A DNA stretch of 64,000 nucleotides. Origin: Eremophila alpestris peregrina. Its lineage: Eukaryota; Chordata; Aves; Passeriformes; Alaudidae. Every line of letters begins with the position of its first letter. The first letter of the stretch is position 1. The notes beneath the pieces were generated by a model. That model saw only the letters and a list, made by a program, of their open reading frames with translations, was not told the DNA's origin and did no database searches. The position numbers and the translations under genes were made by a program. Positions 13,091-25,645 of this stretch are shown here, in pieces. The DNA is taken from contig WMCF01000110.1 of assembly GCA_009792885.1 (NCBI GenBank), positions 124,001 through 188,000 on the forward strand. The letters run 5' to 3'.

Positions 13091-13879
13091 GTTATTTATC
13101 CAGGATAATCTATGGGCGAGAACAACACCTTGCTTTATTTTGAGTCTTCTTCTGTGTTGCTCTTTCTTTTTAAAGTTAGCTCATTCCTTCTTCAGTATAT
13201 GACGTGCAGTTTTCAGCATAGGTGCAGACTTCAGTAGCCCTCACCTGCACCTGCTCCACAATATGATGGAATGTTGACCTTAGTCCCACTAAATACTGAA
13301 ATTTGGCCTTGTAGTGCCCAAGAAAAATGCACTGTTGAATAAATAGTTTCCCATATAAAACCAGGTTTATTTGTGAGCTTAACTGGGCAATAGTTCTGCA
13401 GTTCAGAGCTGCACCTGATACATCACTACAACTGTGTTCATGCCAAAACCCCCTCCTAATTCTTGAAAATGAAACAAATGTGCCAGTGCAGGGGAACTGG
13501 GGTGAAACCCGAAAAGCTTTCCTGAATGATTATTTAATGTATTTGTTTGGCCTTCATGTTTTTATATTGCATGTGAAAACAACCTGAAATAATTTTGCAT
13601 ACTATGAATTGCAGAAATGCTACAATGTGCTCTTTCTTTTTAGTCTTACCCTCATGGTTCTCCTCCTTCACTTACCTGCCCTGACAGGCTGCTCCAGGAT
13701 TGGCCAATGCCTGCAGTACCTCCCCATGCCAAGCATTGCTGGGACATACTGCCAGGAGACTGTAAAGTTGTTGCAAGCACTAAGATTTCCATTCTTTTTA
13801 CTATCTCGCAATGATTCCCCCTGAAAATTGCTCTCTGCCATGAGAAAACCCTTTCCTGATGTTTGGAAATTCCTCCTTT

Positions 13880-14060
13880 AGAATCAAAGAATCATAGTTG
13901 GAATAATTCAAATTGGAAAAGAGCACCAAGATCATAAAGCCCAGTCTTTGGCCAAACACCACAATGTCATTTAAATCAGCACTAAGTGCCACATCCATTT
14001 CATAAACACCTACAGGTATGGTGTTTCATGTGTTCATAAATGGATCCCTGCCATAAGTAA
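13880..14060 (-). mobile_element. CR1 3'-end fragment
   Basis: Begins with an AATCAAAGAATCATAG-type reverse-complemented CR1 terminus, continues with a GGAAAAGAGCACCAAGATCAT segment and ends near GTGCCACATCC...ACACCTACAGGTATGG, which matches the start of the CR1 at base 1 in order and spacing. Worn and minus strand. Confidence 0.8.
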
Positions 14061-14299
14061 CTGAGAAGAAAAAGATTGCATGTCCATATATTTTTCTTTT
14101 CCTTTTTATTTTATTTTTTTTTGTTTAATAATTAGCCCTACCTAAAAAAACTTCTTTCTCTTAAGCATCCGAAATTATATTCAGCTGCTAAAACTGAGGG
14201 GAAAGAATGTAAATTGGGTAAGCCACCAATTCCATATTTAAATTTCCAGTTTTTTCCTTACGCTGTGTGGTCACTGATGGTGGGTCCTGTCAAGCCTGG

Positions 14300-14450
14300 G
14301 CTGGGGCTGAGAGAAGCTGGAGCCGCCGATTCCTTGTCTCATAGCGGCACCGGGTGGCTGCGCATCCTCAGCGCGGCTGCGAGCGCCAGCATCGAGCTTG
14401 GGATGCGGAACGGCTCCAGGCACGGCTGTGGACATGTCTTTTCCATACCA
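14300..14450. other. CpG-containing GC-rich patch of unknown origin
   Basis: Many CpGs (GCCGCCGA, GCGGCACCGGG, CAGCGCGGCTGCGAGCGCC) in otherwise CpG-poor, AT-rich DNA. A 155-codon plus-strand frame (14214-14681) and a 101-codon minus frame (14339-14644) cross it; neither shows a domain I recognise. It could be an eroded LTR, a retrocopy fragment or an orphan CpG island. Confidence 0.35.
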
Positions 14451-15119
14451 CCTAGTTTGGAAAAACAGGGTGCGAGTGCTCTTTGGTTTATGATGTTACA
14501 CATTAAATTGTCGCCCAACTTCAACAATCTTGAAACCAATTCTCTTGCACATCCTAGCAGGGTGGGAGACTCTCTCTTGCGAGGCTTCTTGCAAATGGCC
14601 TCTTCAGTGGCATCAGGTCCCAGGGCGAGTGCTGCTGGAAGCATTGGCTTCTGCGTTCTCGAGGCTCAGAAGGGTGCTTGAGTCACCTTGCTGCTGCCCA
14701 AACATCACCTCCATCAGGAAGGTTCTATGTCAAGTGGTTTGACAACCAGAGCTTGTGGCATCACCTGGAAGGGCAGCCCTGTTAGATGGCAGGGTCTCAA
14801 TAGATTCAAAATGAGCCAAGCCAGATTTTACAATAACTGGAACCAGAGGGTGGTCTTCTCCATGACAAGTTAAAGGCTGCTACAGACGGTGCCTGGGAGA
14901 CTGAGATCCTGATCTTTCCTCAGCTCCTAATCAGGGTGGTGGAGGAAAGATAGCATGTCCTCCAGCAGCTGCTCCCTCATGCAGGAACACAGCAGCTTTG
15001 TGGAGGGGAAGAATGATACTATACAGGTAGCTTTCCTTGAGTGTTCAGCTGCAGTTGGAAGACTGTCCACAGCAGAGATTTAGGTAGTAGACAGAGATGC
15101 ATAGTTCTTACAAGGACAA

Positions 15120-15382
15120 TGTCTTTCCTGTTGTGAGTGGCCCAAAACAGCCCAGGATTTGAGCTGCAGCCTTACCAAGTGCCCTGTACAAGGTGACAAA
15201 CATTTCCCTGGTTCTGCTGTTCACACTATTTCCACAGGCCTGCATGCCCTTCTGGCCACCCGGGCACGTGCTGGTGCATGTTCTGCTGGCTGTTGACCAG
15301 CACCCTCAGGTCTTTTTCCACTGGGCAACCTTGCTGACACATTTCTCTACAGCTGGAGCATTACTTAGGGCTGCTATGAGTT
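15120..15382 (-). mobile_element. CR1 fragment, old
   Basis: Matches in order the CR1 tail seen at about 400-600: a GGATTTGAGCTGCAGCCTTACCA-like block, then the CTTCTGGCCACCCGGGCAC block, then CAGCACCCTCAGGTCTTTTTCCAC. Heavily diverged and without an open frame. It ends where the 64-bp tandem array begins. Confidence 0.75.
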
Positions 15383-15765
15383 GTGGCTGAGCACCTGATA
15401 GTTCAGGCAGGGGAACGACTCTTGTTCAGGTCTTTATGTCACTGGTGCCAAGAGTGCTGACAGGACATTGAATGGATTCTGGTCTTCAGCATGCTTGGAC
15501 CGTCATGCGTGGCTCAGTAGCTGATAGGGCAGGTGCAGGAACCTCAGCTGTGCAGGTGCTTGTGAAGTCACATGTGGCACAGTTCTTCACAGTGAATGCA
15601 TGGGAGCCTGGCCCATGCTGGGGTTTATGTCACTGGTGGATGAAACATTGATCAGGTATTGAATAGAACTTGGTCATGCTGGTGCTTGATGATATCACAC
15701 TTGGCAGAGGAACTGATGGAGAAGGTGAGGGAACAGCTGCGCTTTGCTTCTTGATATATGTCACT
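15383..15765 (+). repeat. Degenerate minisatellite, about six 62-65 bp units
   Basis: Units start at about 15383, 15445, 15509, 15574, 15636 and 15700. Most share a GTGGC(A/T)CAG-like start, a CTGAT...GGCAGGTG...GGAAC middle, a CATGCTGGTGCTT part and a TATGTCAC-like end. The copies are strongly diverged, so this is an old array. The array directly follows a CR1 fragment. I recognise no satellite family. Confidence 0.65.
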
Positions 15766-16911
15766 CTAGGCTCACTAAAGAGCAACAAATCTCACGTCCT
15801 CATGGTGTATCTGCAAACTGGAAAACACCATCTCATATTAAAGGGAGTGAAGGTGCCTTGAAAAATAATTTGAAAAGTGGTTTTGAAAAGCATAAAATGC
15901 AAGATAACCAAAGTACAGGACAAGATAACAGTAGTATAATTAAATCTCTCTTGCCTGTACTACTGATTAACAGCCAACTACTTCATTCTAAACATCACCA
16001 GCAGGACAAGCTCAATCTGAGTTGTCCCCAGACTGTGCCTTCACTGTATGCCCACTCCACTCTTCCCTTAAGCTGGGATGCCTCTTGACCTGAGATGAAG
16101 AGATTGTTCCTTATCTAAGGCAGAAAAACCCTTTACGCTTGACAAATCCTCAATAAATGACTGATAGCATGCTGGATAATTACTATGAAAAATTCCTAAT
16201 CCAATTAGCTACTCAAAACTATAATAAATTTTGTATGGATAATTTCATCAGGCATAAATCATTGTCCAAATCTGAGACTCTTTGCACCTAGCTGTACCAA
16301 GATTCCATAAGGAGTTTAAAAAGCAAGAGGATCCACCACCATGAGCAAGACAATACCTTGTGTCTCAATTAGAATTTGCTCCTTACTCTTTCTGTCTGTG
16401 ATCTCTATGTGAATTATTCTAACTCAATTCTAGCGATTGACTTTTGAAGTTCCATATTTTCTCATTTGTTTAGCTAAACAACTTAAAAATCAGGTGCATT
16501 GTCAATCCTTTCTGAATTCCCTCACCTTACTCCAATTCATTATTTTTCATTCTGCTCACTCCGGGAAAAAACTTAATTTAAAACTTAATCTCTACATTGT
16601 CTCAAGGTGTTCCTCTCTGCTTCTGTACCACGATCTTATTTTGGGGTGGCTATCTTTGGTTATGGTTCTGAATAGCATAGCCCATCTGCAGACCACCTTT
16701 GATCATGCCCCTGGATTCATATACACTTATCCAGAGCAAGCACTGACTTAAGCAATTGTTGGACATCTGCCCAGAGTGGATCATACAGTCTGAAAATACT
16801 CCAGAATGTCTAGACTACCTTTTTGCAGTCATCTCTAAGCCTGAGCACTTGTTGTTGCCATAAAAATAAATCATTAAGCCAGGTCCTGCATGTCACCTTA
16901 ATTGAGCCTCA
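15766..16911. other. Intergenic, no gene recognised
   Basis: AT-rich non-coding DNA with no repeat or gene I can name. The open frames (up to 114 codons) lack any domain signal. Confidence 0.5.
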
Positions 16912-17580
16912 TATGATTGACCTACTGAGTCCTGGGGAACACCACTAGTGACTGGCCACCAACTAGACGTCACTCCATTCAGCACTACTCTCTGGGATCA
17001 GCCATCCAGAGGCAGGGTTTTAGTCAGAGAAAAGTGCAGCCACCCCAGCCATGAACAGCCAATATGTCCAGGAGAATGCTGTGGGAAACAGTGTCAAAAT
17101 ATTTACTAAACTCTAGGTAGAAACATCCACAATCTTGCCCATTTTCAATAGGCAGGTCACCTTGCCACAGAAGATCAGGACCTGCATTTTCTAAACCCCT
17201 GTTGGCTGAACCTGATCCCTGGGTTGTCCTGTAGGTGCCATGTGATCACACTCAGCATGATCAGCTCCATGACCTTCCCTGGGTAGCTCCATATAGTAAA
17301 CGATGGAGAGGGTTAGGGTTAGTGCTCACAGAGCACTTCTACTATCTCCTTCACTACCTGATTCCATCAGGTCTCATAGATTTGTGTATATCTAACAGGT
17401 AGCAGGTCACTGACCATTTCCCCTTGGATTGTAGGGGCTTCCCATCCCTGTCTTCCAGCTCAGGGGGTTGGGTACCCCCAGAAAAACTGTCTTGCTAGTA
17501 AGCATATGTCTGTATTGCCAGCTGGGGTTAAACCTCAGCAGTCCCCTTTTCCTCTTTGTGGTCATCACAGGATTTAAAAG
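16912..17580 (-). mobile_element. CR1 LINE fragment (RT region), decayed
   Basis: Colinear with the RT part of the CR1 at 1-2285: GGGGAACACCACTAGTGACTGG at about 16933, then a GTGTCAAA...ACTCTAGGTAGA block, CTGTAGGTGCCATGTGATC at about 17230, a CAGGTCTCATAGATTTGTG block and the linker segment around CCTGTCTTCCAGCTCAGGG. Many indels. A short GGGTTAGGGTTAG stretch near 17310 lies inside it. Confidence 0.85.
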
Positions 17581-17983
17581 TTCAAGATACTGACAGATCT
17601 GTCTAGAGTGTGTTAAAATTAATTTGTTATAAGCAATCATTAATCCCATTTCATTATGTTGATTAATTTTCTTTCAGGGTTTTCTCAGAGCTGTGTTATA
17701 CAAGACCTTAGTTGTAGTATGTGTTCCCTCTGGAGATCCTTATCTTCCTAGGGGCCTAGGCTAAGATTATAATTTATTTTACTTTATAGTATTGGCTCAT
17801 TTCTCCTTGAAGAGACAGCCTATCAGAGAGACATCCTTTTTACCCTTCCCCTCCCCTCCCCCCTTCCCCTTGCAGACATAGGTAGGCATCTCCACATGAA
17901 AATTTGTTGATGCCTTTAATTTTTGAAAAAGTGGTCTTTTTCTTCATAATTGAATGTTTTAGTCCCCTTGCTTAAATTTTGAG

Positions 17984-18042
17984 TCCTTCCTTCCCTTCCT
18001 TTCCTTCCTCTCTCTCTTTCTCTCTCTTTCTCTCTTTTCCAT
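17984..18042. repeat. Polypyrimidine (CTTC/CTCT) microsatellite
   Basis: TCCTTCCTTCCCTTCC followed by CTCTCTCTTTCTCTCT. Imperfect simple repeat. Confidence 0.85.
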
Positions 18043-18480
18043 TTCCCCCAAAAAATTATAGGAAAAAGAAGAGGCATGGGGAAAATCTAAGAATTTCCAT
18101 AGTTTATTATAATGGTTATTATAAGTGGGATTGAAGTCAATGTTATATTATATTTCTTTGCAGTGTCCAAGTCCAAGAGATTGCCTGATAAGATGCTCCT
18201 AGACACTTATATCACCTTGTTTATTTATTTGCATTTTTGATTTTTAAAAAACCAATTCCTTACATTCTCTACTCTTCCTTTTGATTTTCTTAGACCAGTG
18301 TAGCCTAGACCTTTTTCCTTTTAACAGAGGGGTAAGAAAAACAGTATTTGAGTATACCAAATTATAAAAACCTGCAGATTTAGTAAGTCATAAAGTATTG
18401 TTTCAGGTCTGATCCTGTTTGCATGGAAACTTTCTGATTTCAAATGTACTCCTTAAAATTTACTTCAAAGAAAAATCTCT

Positions 18481-18502
18481 AACTGAAATAATTATTTCAG
18501 TT
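18481..18502. repeat. Perfect 22-bp palindrome
   Basis: AACTGAAATAA is immediately followed by its reverse complement. No loop and no known role. Confidence 0.75.
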
Positions 18503-18952
18503 TCTGCTTTTAAGTCAAGATCACTGCTGGTTGGAAAGCAACAGTAGACTTTAATTCTTTCAAAATTGTATCTTTCTTTGTCAAAAGGTGTTTTTTAAGA
18601 TCTTACCCTGTACTGAATCATCATTCATCCAGCTGACCAATATTTTGGCAGACCTGGAGGAAACTTACCTATCACCATTCTTCCAAAAATTAGTTTTCTA
18701 TGGCAAAAAATACATTATGGAACTTACCTATTTTTAGCAAAGAAACAGAAAACTTTTATGCTGACATTCAAACTATAGGACATCAGTTTCTATGAGCTAA
18801 AGACTTCAATTTAAAAACAATTTAACTCTGTGTGTTGGTAATCTTCTGTTGCTTCTCACTTCAGGGGCATTAGTTTTCACTGCTTTCTGCCTGTCTGGAC
18901 TTTGGAGAATAGTAAGAACCCTTTGCCTCATCAGTAATTAAATGTGCTGAAG

Positions 18953-19588
18953 TGCGGTTGTTGCCTCCTGGGTTAGGAGTCGGGCCCGGCCGGCAGCTGG
19001 AGTGCAACCCACAGCTTAATGTGCGGGCTGGGATCTATGAGACTCACCAGACCCTTTAGAGGCTACCCCACTAGTGGACGTCTCAAGAGAAAGGAGGAGA
19101 CTCTTGCGGGGGGCAACGAAGAGTTTTATTCTCTAAGAGCCTGCCCACAAGAGCACCGGAGTGCTCCGTGCACAGGGTTAAAAGGAAAATCAACAACCAA
19201 TCATGATACACTAATATTTGACAGACAAGAGTATAACATCCAACCATGTGGAACCAGGGGAGGAACATGGGAGGAGCAGAGGAGTGGTTTGGATAGAAAA
19301 CCCTATCACCTTCAGCCCTTCTCAGAAGCCTCTAGAATGTGGGAGTGGTTGCAAATAACTGACTGGGCTTCGAGGGAGGAGTGCAGGCACATGCAGGGGT
19401 GGAGACTGCCACGTGCAGGGGAGGAGAGTAGCATGTGAGGAGGAGGAGTGAACATACTGACAGGAGATGGAGTGGAGCAGGCACGTGAGGAGAGAGGAAT
19501 GGCAACTGACAATAAGGCAAACAACTCAGCAGTGAGGGTGAAACATTCTGAACGAGAACAAGTAAAACCTTAACTCAAAATCCCAACA
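18953..19588 (-). mobile_element. Solo LTR, ERVK-like, 636 bp, with perfect 6-bp target duplication
   Basis: Read on the minus strand it starts TGTTGGGATTTTG and ends CAACCGCA, that is TG...CA. It is flanked by CTGAAG on both sides (18947-18952 and 19589-19594), a perfect 6-bp duplication that fits class II (ERVK-like) integration. The AATAAA signal is the complement of 19125-19130, leaving about 170 bp of R/U5. Several CpGs remain near the U5 end (GGGCCCGGCCGGC). Open frames inside (139 codons on +) are artefacts. No internal retroviral sequence remains, so it arose by recombination between two LTRs. Confidence 0.88.
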
Positions 19589-19594
19589 CTGAAG

Positions 19595-22500
19595 TTCATA
19601 CCTGTATCCCTAAAATGATCAGGAGTGATTCATTAACTACAAGTGAAAAAACTGCCACTAAGATCAAATCATTGTATTGAGTTCAAACCAAGAAATTTTA
19701 GTGGAATGACCCATGATACTTTCCAAAGTAATAAAAATGGCAAATCACAAATAAAATCTACCTTTGATATTTTATTTTAAAAATTGGAGAGACAATTTGA
19801 GTTTCAGGGTAAAATGGCAGAAGCACTTGTTTCTTCTGAAAATATAATTAGATGCTAGGCTTGCCAACAACCATTTCTTTCATTGCTTTTGTTTCAGGTG
19901 TTCCTAGAGGACATTTCAAAAAGAAGTAAGGAGGTGATGTTATACTTTTTGCTCAATTAATTAATTCATTAGTGCTTAATTTTGTGTTTAAAAACCAGTT
20001 CAAATAAAGAGACTTCCATTTTAGAGAAGTTCTGCTTTGGAAATGTGAAAGCAAAAGGGTGCACTATTGTAGAGACCTTGTTTCTTCTGCTTTCTCCTTA
20101 TCTTTGCCATTTATGAAATATTTTAGAAGTGTCTTTGTGGCTTAGTCTGTAACATGTATTTCAGGAAATCCTATTTTTATGTATAGAAATCAAATATGAG
20201 AAACATAAACTACTGGGATTTAACCAATAAAGCATAGAAATGATCCCATTCCAGTGTATTTTAAAGCCTGACCAAGGTACCTAAACAGCAGGTGCAGGAT
20301 CAGTATTTATTTATGGGATGCTTAAATTGTTGTTTATGAAACATTGGGCTATTAGGGGAAAAGCAGCGTGAGAGACCTGTTTGTAGAGCATTTGCTCTTT
20401 CTGCTGTTGCAGCTGCTGGTGCTGGCTCTTACTGTTCCAGTTCAGCTGTTTTCTAGTAGCCCCCAGTATAGTTAACAACAGAAATATTTTAAAGGGTTGC
20501 AATGCAGACTAAGATTGAGAATTACTCACTCAAGCTAAAGGGGAATTTAGTGGAATATTGTGTTTCAAGCTCAGAAAGAAAAGGGTTGTAGAACTAAAAT
20601 GAAACTAAAAAAGGACTTTGAGAATGAGATAATTTTAAAAACTGGGCCAGAACCAGCCTGGATGCAGAGGAAAGCATCAATATATGTATGCTTCAATACA
20701 GCATACAACACTTCTCTAAGGCTGAGATTAATTTAATAATCTTAAAGCCTTTTTTTATTTGCAACATTTGGCCCTGCTTTTCTTGTTCCTCAGCAGACTT
20801 TGCAGACTCAGATGTATCAATGAGTTTTGAATATACTTTCTGACATGAAATCCTTTAAGAATAATAAATTTATATTTCCAAATTGAAGGATAAGGTATGT
20901 GTAGCACTAATTAACCATTGCAGCATTGCCTATACCAGAAACACCAGAAACCATAAAAAAAAATTAAAAAGATTAAGAATAATTGGAAGGCCAGACCCAG
21001 CTAGAAAAAGAGCTGACATTCAGATGGGTGTTATATGGCAGATCTCAATTTGTTCCTGCTGCTGCTCTATGTCTAGAAACTAAAGGAAAACTACAGACAT
21101 AAGTTAATTTCCTGGAATCTCCTACTCTTACTGGATAATTTCATAGCAAGTATAAAGTCAGCAGCTGCCACACATTTAATGTTGATGTCAGATAGTGGAA
21201 TAAAGGGATTTGTTTTACATTATTTCTAAGCAGAAGTCTGTTGAAGCTGTCAATTCTCCATCTCCATTTTCTTCCTACATGACATTTAAAAAATTTATTT
21301 CCCTATTTTTTAGTCCCTGCTAGAAGGCACATATAAAGAAGCCATCAACCTATCTCTGGTGAAGTTTTTTCTCAGGATATTGAGAAAAACAATGCTTTGC
21401 CTGATCACCTAGGAAAATCCTAGTTTCCTTTTGCATGTCTTATCCATGCCTGGCACTTTCAAAATGTACACACAACTTCCTTGCAGTGTTTTCTTGCACA
21501 TCAGTAAAGCTACTTCAGAAAAGTAACCCAAAGAGGGTCTCTCAGATTTTTTTACTGTGAACAAGTAAGCAGAAGTCTTCAGAACAAATGGACTCAAATC
21601 TTTAGGCTGAACAAAAGATATTTTGACGGAGCTGAAAAGAGTCACATGAGATGAAAACACAAATGGGAATAATGGATCATATATGTTAGAAACGCCATAT
21701 AATTTGTCAGGAACTGTAAGACTGTTTACAGACATTAAGTCTGTAAATAGTAAACCTAGCATCTCTCAGGACAGTTCTGCTAACTGGAGAATCAGGGTAG
21801 AAGTGTTTTTCAAACTAGTCTTCAGAACTTAAACTGGGATTTACATCACTTCCCTTATTGGCAGCTAAAAGTAGTATTACCAGTCAGGCTTTATTTCTAC
21901 ATTTCATCCATTAGCCTTTGACATTTGTCTGTGCAAAAGACAAAGTCCTCAATTTAAATGGATTCCATCCTTATTTTTTCCCTATTGTACACTGCATTTC
22001 TCAGCAGTTTGCCAACTTTTCTAGCTCTTACCGCATAAACATTTCCTTATAATGGCACTTCAGATTTTTTCTGGAAATAAGTCCCCCATTTTTATTGTTT
22101 ATTTCTAATATTCTAGTAATCAACATTGAACAGAGTGTTACAGACAAGAAGGAGGCTCAAAAAGTGATCTTTTGTGGCAAGCTCTTTGCTTTATTTTGTG
22201 GCTTAAATAACCATAATATTGTATCGGCTGTTCTTAATGACATGATTGTTTTGCCAAGCCTATAGCTTGCATCTATGTGAATATATTAAAAATTATTTAG
22301 CCCTCTTCGTTCTGCAGTAAATTATGCCTGCATTGCAACAATGCTGAATCATGTCTTGAAGCCTTCTATTCAACGTGTGTGACATGAAAAGTGATTTTGT
22401 TTATAAGTACTAGCAAATATGATTTGAAATATGATTGGAAATAGTGCAGTCTTGGAAAACCACTTCTCACATGATGCCTATTAGCTGAAGCCATGCTTTG

Positions 22501-23183
22501 CAGCTTCACTTCCTCTTAGGTTCCTCATTCTCATGTTTCGAATTCATCCTTTAAAAAAAGTGGGTATAAGGTTTTTTTAGTTGAAACCACCAGTATATAA
22601 TTAGAGGTTTATGTTCCTTTGAGGTCCCTTTGTGGTATTCCTCTTTTTAAAAATCTCACGACTCTTCCTGGCTTAATAAAAAATCTGCACATTTCCTCAA
22701 TGTGGTGTTTGATCCCCTTTCTGGAAACCTACTGAAGTTAATGAATAAGATCATACCTTTTACTAATGACTAGTGTCACACAGCTTGCCTATCCACAGAA
22801 ATTAGTGTGTTGTAAACATAGGTGTGAATTAACTTAGTGATAATTGGTTTATATCTTTCCCTAGAGAGATGATGTTGATGCAAAGTAAGGATGTATTATG
22901 CTGATGTCTAAGTCAGGGTTTGGCTGTTATTCTGAACATATCCTTCCTTACTTGCTCCACAGTTTGTAGCTAAACACAATGCCTGTTTTTTACAGGATAT
23001 TTTTAGAAGAAACAATGGAGAATTGTAGGATTGCTTCAACTTGATGCCTACACCTCTAGCATGGTGAAACAATGGAGATGAAATGGGACAAGTATCTCAG
23101 TCACCAGCCTACCTGGTAGTTATGGGTCAGGTTGAACTCACGGAGGGAACCAGTAAGATACTGCTTTAAATTAGGTTCAAAGA
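19595..23183. other. Intergenic, no gene recognised
   Basis: AT-rich DNA without a repeat family or gene that I can identify. Short A/T runs only. The longest frame (117 codons, 21409-21762, minus) has no recognisable feature. Confidence 0.5.
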
Positions 23184-25645
23184 GAGAGAAATTGACATTA
23201 AATGTCCATAAAGAGACTGAAGAAACAACTTCAAAATTTTAGATTGTAATCTTTACAGTTTGTCTGAACATATTTTGTATGTCAAATGGTGGAAAAGTTA
23301 AAAATGTGACTTGAACATAAAAGCTGGATAGCCTGCATCTCTGAGCATCAGGTGACAGCAGGTTCGTGAAAAACACTTGACCACTGTGCTACCTTGACCA
23401 CTCCCTTCACAGCCTGGGCATTATAAATTCTGCATCCCAGCCTGTGTGAGCAGGTTTTGCTAAGAAACTAAAAATATTCTGCTGTTAGAGTGGAACTCCA
23501 AATGTCTGCAAGAGGAAGGGTTCCAGTGTCAATTCCAGTGGTGGAAGAGCTGGCTATTTGATACCTTCAGGTCAGACCTAACCGCAGCCAATGTTTGCAT
23601 CACTGGAGACTGTCCCACAGCAGAATTTTGCATTGTCTAACACTGGTCTCTATGATCCCACCATGGGGTCTTCCAAGGAGATGAAACTGGCAGAATCAGA
23701 ATCAGACCACTGAAATAAGTGTCAGCTTGTGGGAGTTTTACACTGTGAAACTTTCCCCAACTGCTATTAAGGGTATCTTTAAGTATTTCTTTGATTGGTT
23801 ATTAATAGGTGTTTATTTTGGGGCACTCCCAGCTTAGAGACATTGTTCACAAGTAAATGTGAGACTGTGAGTGGGGCTTCAAAAAGAGACCCATCTCATC
23901 CTACAGGCAGCATTTCTCACCTGCTCGAGTGAAACCCATTGATCTCAGTCTCCATCAGTCTCAGATTTGCTCATTCATCTTAAGACTAGCATTGCATCTT
24001 TCCGTGGTCTGAGGTTTGGAGCAATTTTGTACAAAGGAAATGTGCACTGTGACCAAAGCAGTTCAGCAAATTTGATCCAAAGATGGGAATAACCAACAAA
24101 TGGTCCAGGGCACTGAAAGACCAGTAGTGAGAAACAAAAAAATTATCCAGCTTTGTTGTCAAGCCACAGCTCTTCTGAGCTAAAAAGACAAGTAACCCTT
24201 GCTGGTACACAAGTGTGTAATATTGCCAATTCATTAGGCTGAATGAACTGGCAGCCACAGTCTGACAGCAGGTTACTTTTGTCAAATTAAATAAAAAGTT
24301 CAGCAGTGAAAGCCCTTGGAGACTCTACACCAGGAAAGCTTACACAATGCAATGCACACTTCCACAGTGCAGCAACACAGAACCTTTCCCCTAGAAATAC
24401 ACTTCAACAGGAAACACAGAGGATTTTGACTGGGTTTTGTGTAGCAGCATCACACCAGTAGCTTGAAAAACACTAAATAATTGCCTATATCACTGTCTGT
24501 TGAACCTAATGCATGATTTTTGATTCTTGTAAGACTGATAACTTCTCTCACTTTAAAGATTTTTTTTTCCAGTTGAAAAGAAGGTAAAGTATTAGCAGAG
24601 CAAAATATTAACAGAAGCTACTGAAGCAAACACAACAAGCTTGTATGAAAGCATTCTTAAACTCAAATATAAAGTCTTCCATGCGTGTGGGAAACCACTT
24701 GCTTTGGCTGCCATGCAGGAACCCATTGAAGCAGAGAAGATAAAAATGCAAGAGCTGCATGCAGCTAGAGATGACTCTCTCTGGGGACTTACTGACACTG
24801 CGTATTGGAGAATGACATCCAGTTGTTATGTGTCTATAAAATACCTTGCATTTGGTACAATTGTAGATCATTTCTTTTTCTGCAGTATAATGTTGATTTT
24901 CTTATTTCCACCTAGGACTGGTACAAATTTCAGCATAAAGATAATATTTAAATAGAAGATCACCCACACAGAAGTAAAACCCATAAATCTTTGTGTTGTT
25001 TGCAAGAGACATCAACCCAGTCATCACTTCTCCAAAAAGCATTTTGTATTTGCATTCAAAGAAAACACCACAACTTAGACTACTAAGCATAAATGTCTGC
25101 TTAAAGTATCTTTACTGTTCCTCTCATGTCAGTGAATTTTCTCTGTATGCTAGAAACATAATCCCTCTAGGCCCCAGTCCATACAGGCCCAGGAGTCTTC
25201 AGAGATGTGAGGACTGAATTAGAACCTTCAAAGAAACAAAAGTACATAAATCCACACAGGCATGAGGTAAAAATACAAGTTTAGTTTCAAATGAGTAGAG
25301 GATTTTTAAGTGCATTAGCAAATGAGAGACTGAAATAGTTTGTAAGAAAATGACCCAAAGCCTAGTTTAAAGTTCAGCAGCTTTACCTTTTGCAAAGATA
25401 GTTAAGTTCTAGACATAACCAAAATAATGTAGCCTTGCTAATCATTCCTAGATAGAACAGATGGAGCTATATGCAGAGAATTTGTGAAAGAATTATGATT
25501 ACTTTCACACGTCCATCTTAGCTTAGGATAGGTTTAGCGCTATTGTAGAAAATGTGTGTTTTAGCCTGATTGGCCAAAAATGGAATAAAATGCACTGTTT
25601 AGAGAATGCTAGAGAGACTTGTGGAAAACAACAATGCTGCTGCTA
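23184..25645 (+). repeat. Left arm of a near-identical inverted repeat (partner 44558-47021)
   Basis: About 2.46 kb matching the reverse complement of 44558-47021. Position pairs sum to 70205 or 70206 throughout, so there are hardly any indels; one is visible where a single G is missing at about 25302. Only a handful of substitutions can be seen, for example near 24920 and 25172. Identity stops abruptly at both ends: at 23184 in unrelated sequence, and at about 25645 inside an LTR, just after CAACAATGCTGCTGCTACT. The open frames inside (99, 104 and 87 codons) exist in both arms only because the DNA is the same; none looks like a gene. Confidence 0.93.

Larger units (their letters stand above)
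9105..13879. other. Intergenic, no gene recognised
   Basis: AT-rich single-copy-looking DNA with a long poly(T) block, an A-run at about 12453-12472 and small hairpins or direct repeats listed separately. Open frames here are short (under 100 codons) and low complexity. I recognise no coding domain. Confidence 0.5.
17581..18952. other. Intergenic with pyrimidine tract and short palindrome
   Basis: No gene recognised. It contains a CCCCTCCCCTCCCCCC run at about 17848-17870, the CT-rich tract at 17984-18042 and the palindrome at 18481-18502. Confidence 0.5.

Noticed and set aside
14214..14681. 155-codon plus-strand frame
   Set aside because: Open mainly because of the GC-rich patch it crosses; an opposite-strand frame is also open and neither has a recognisable domain.
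17305..17325. Second interstitial telomere site
   Set aside because: Only about two GGGTTA units inside a decayed CR1 fragment; too short to distinguish from chance.
24641..24955. 104-codon and 99-codon frames conserved between the two inverted arms
   Set aside because: The apparent conservation is simply near-identical DNA of a recent duplication; there is no independent protein-level evidence.
23184..25147. Internal region of a retrovirus ahead of a 3' LTR
   Set aside because: No polypurine tract precedes the LTR at 25148, no gag, pol or env similarity is visible, and both copies end at the same outer point, which fits a duplicated genomic segment better.
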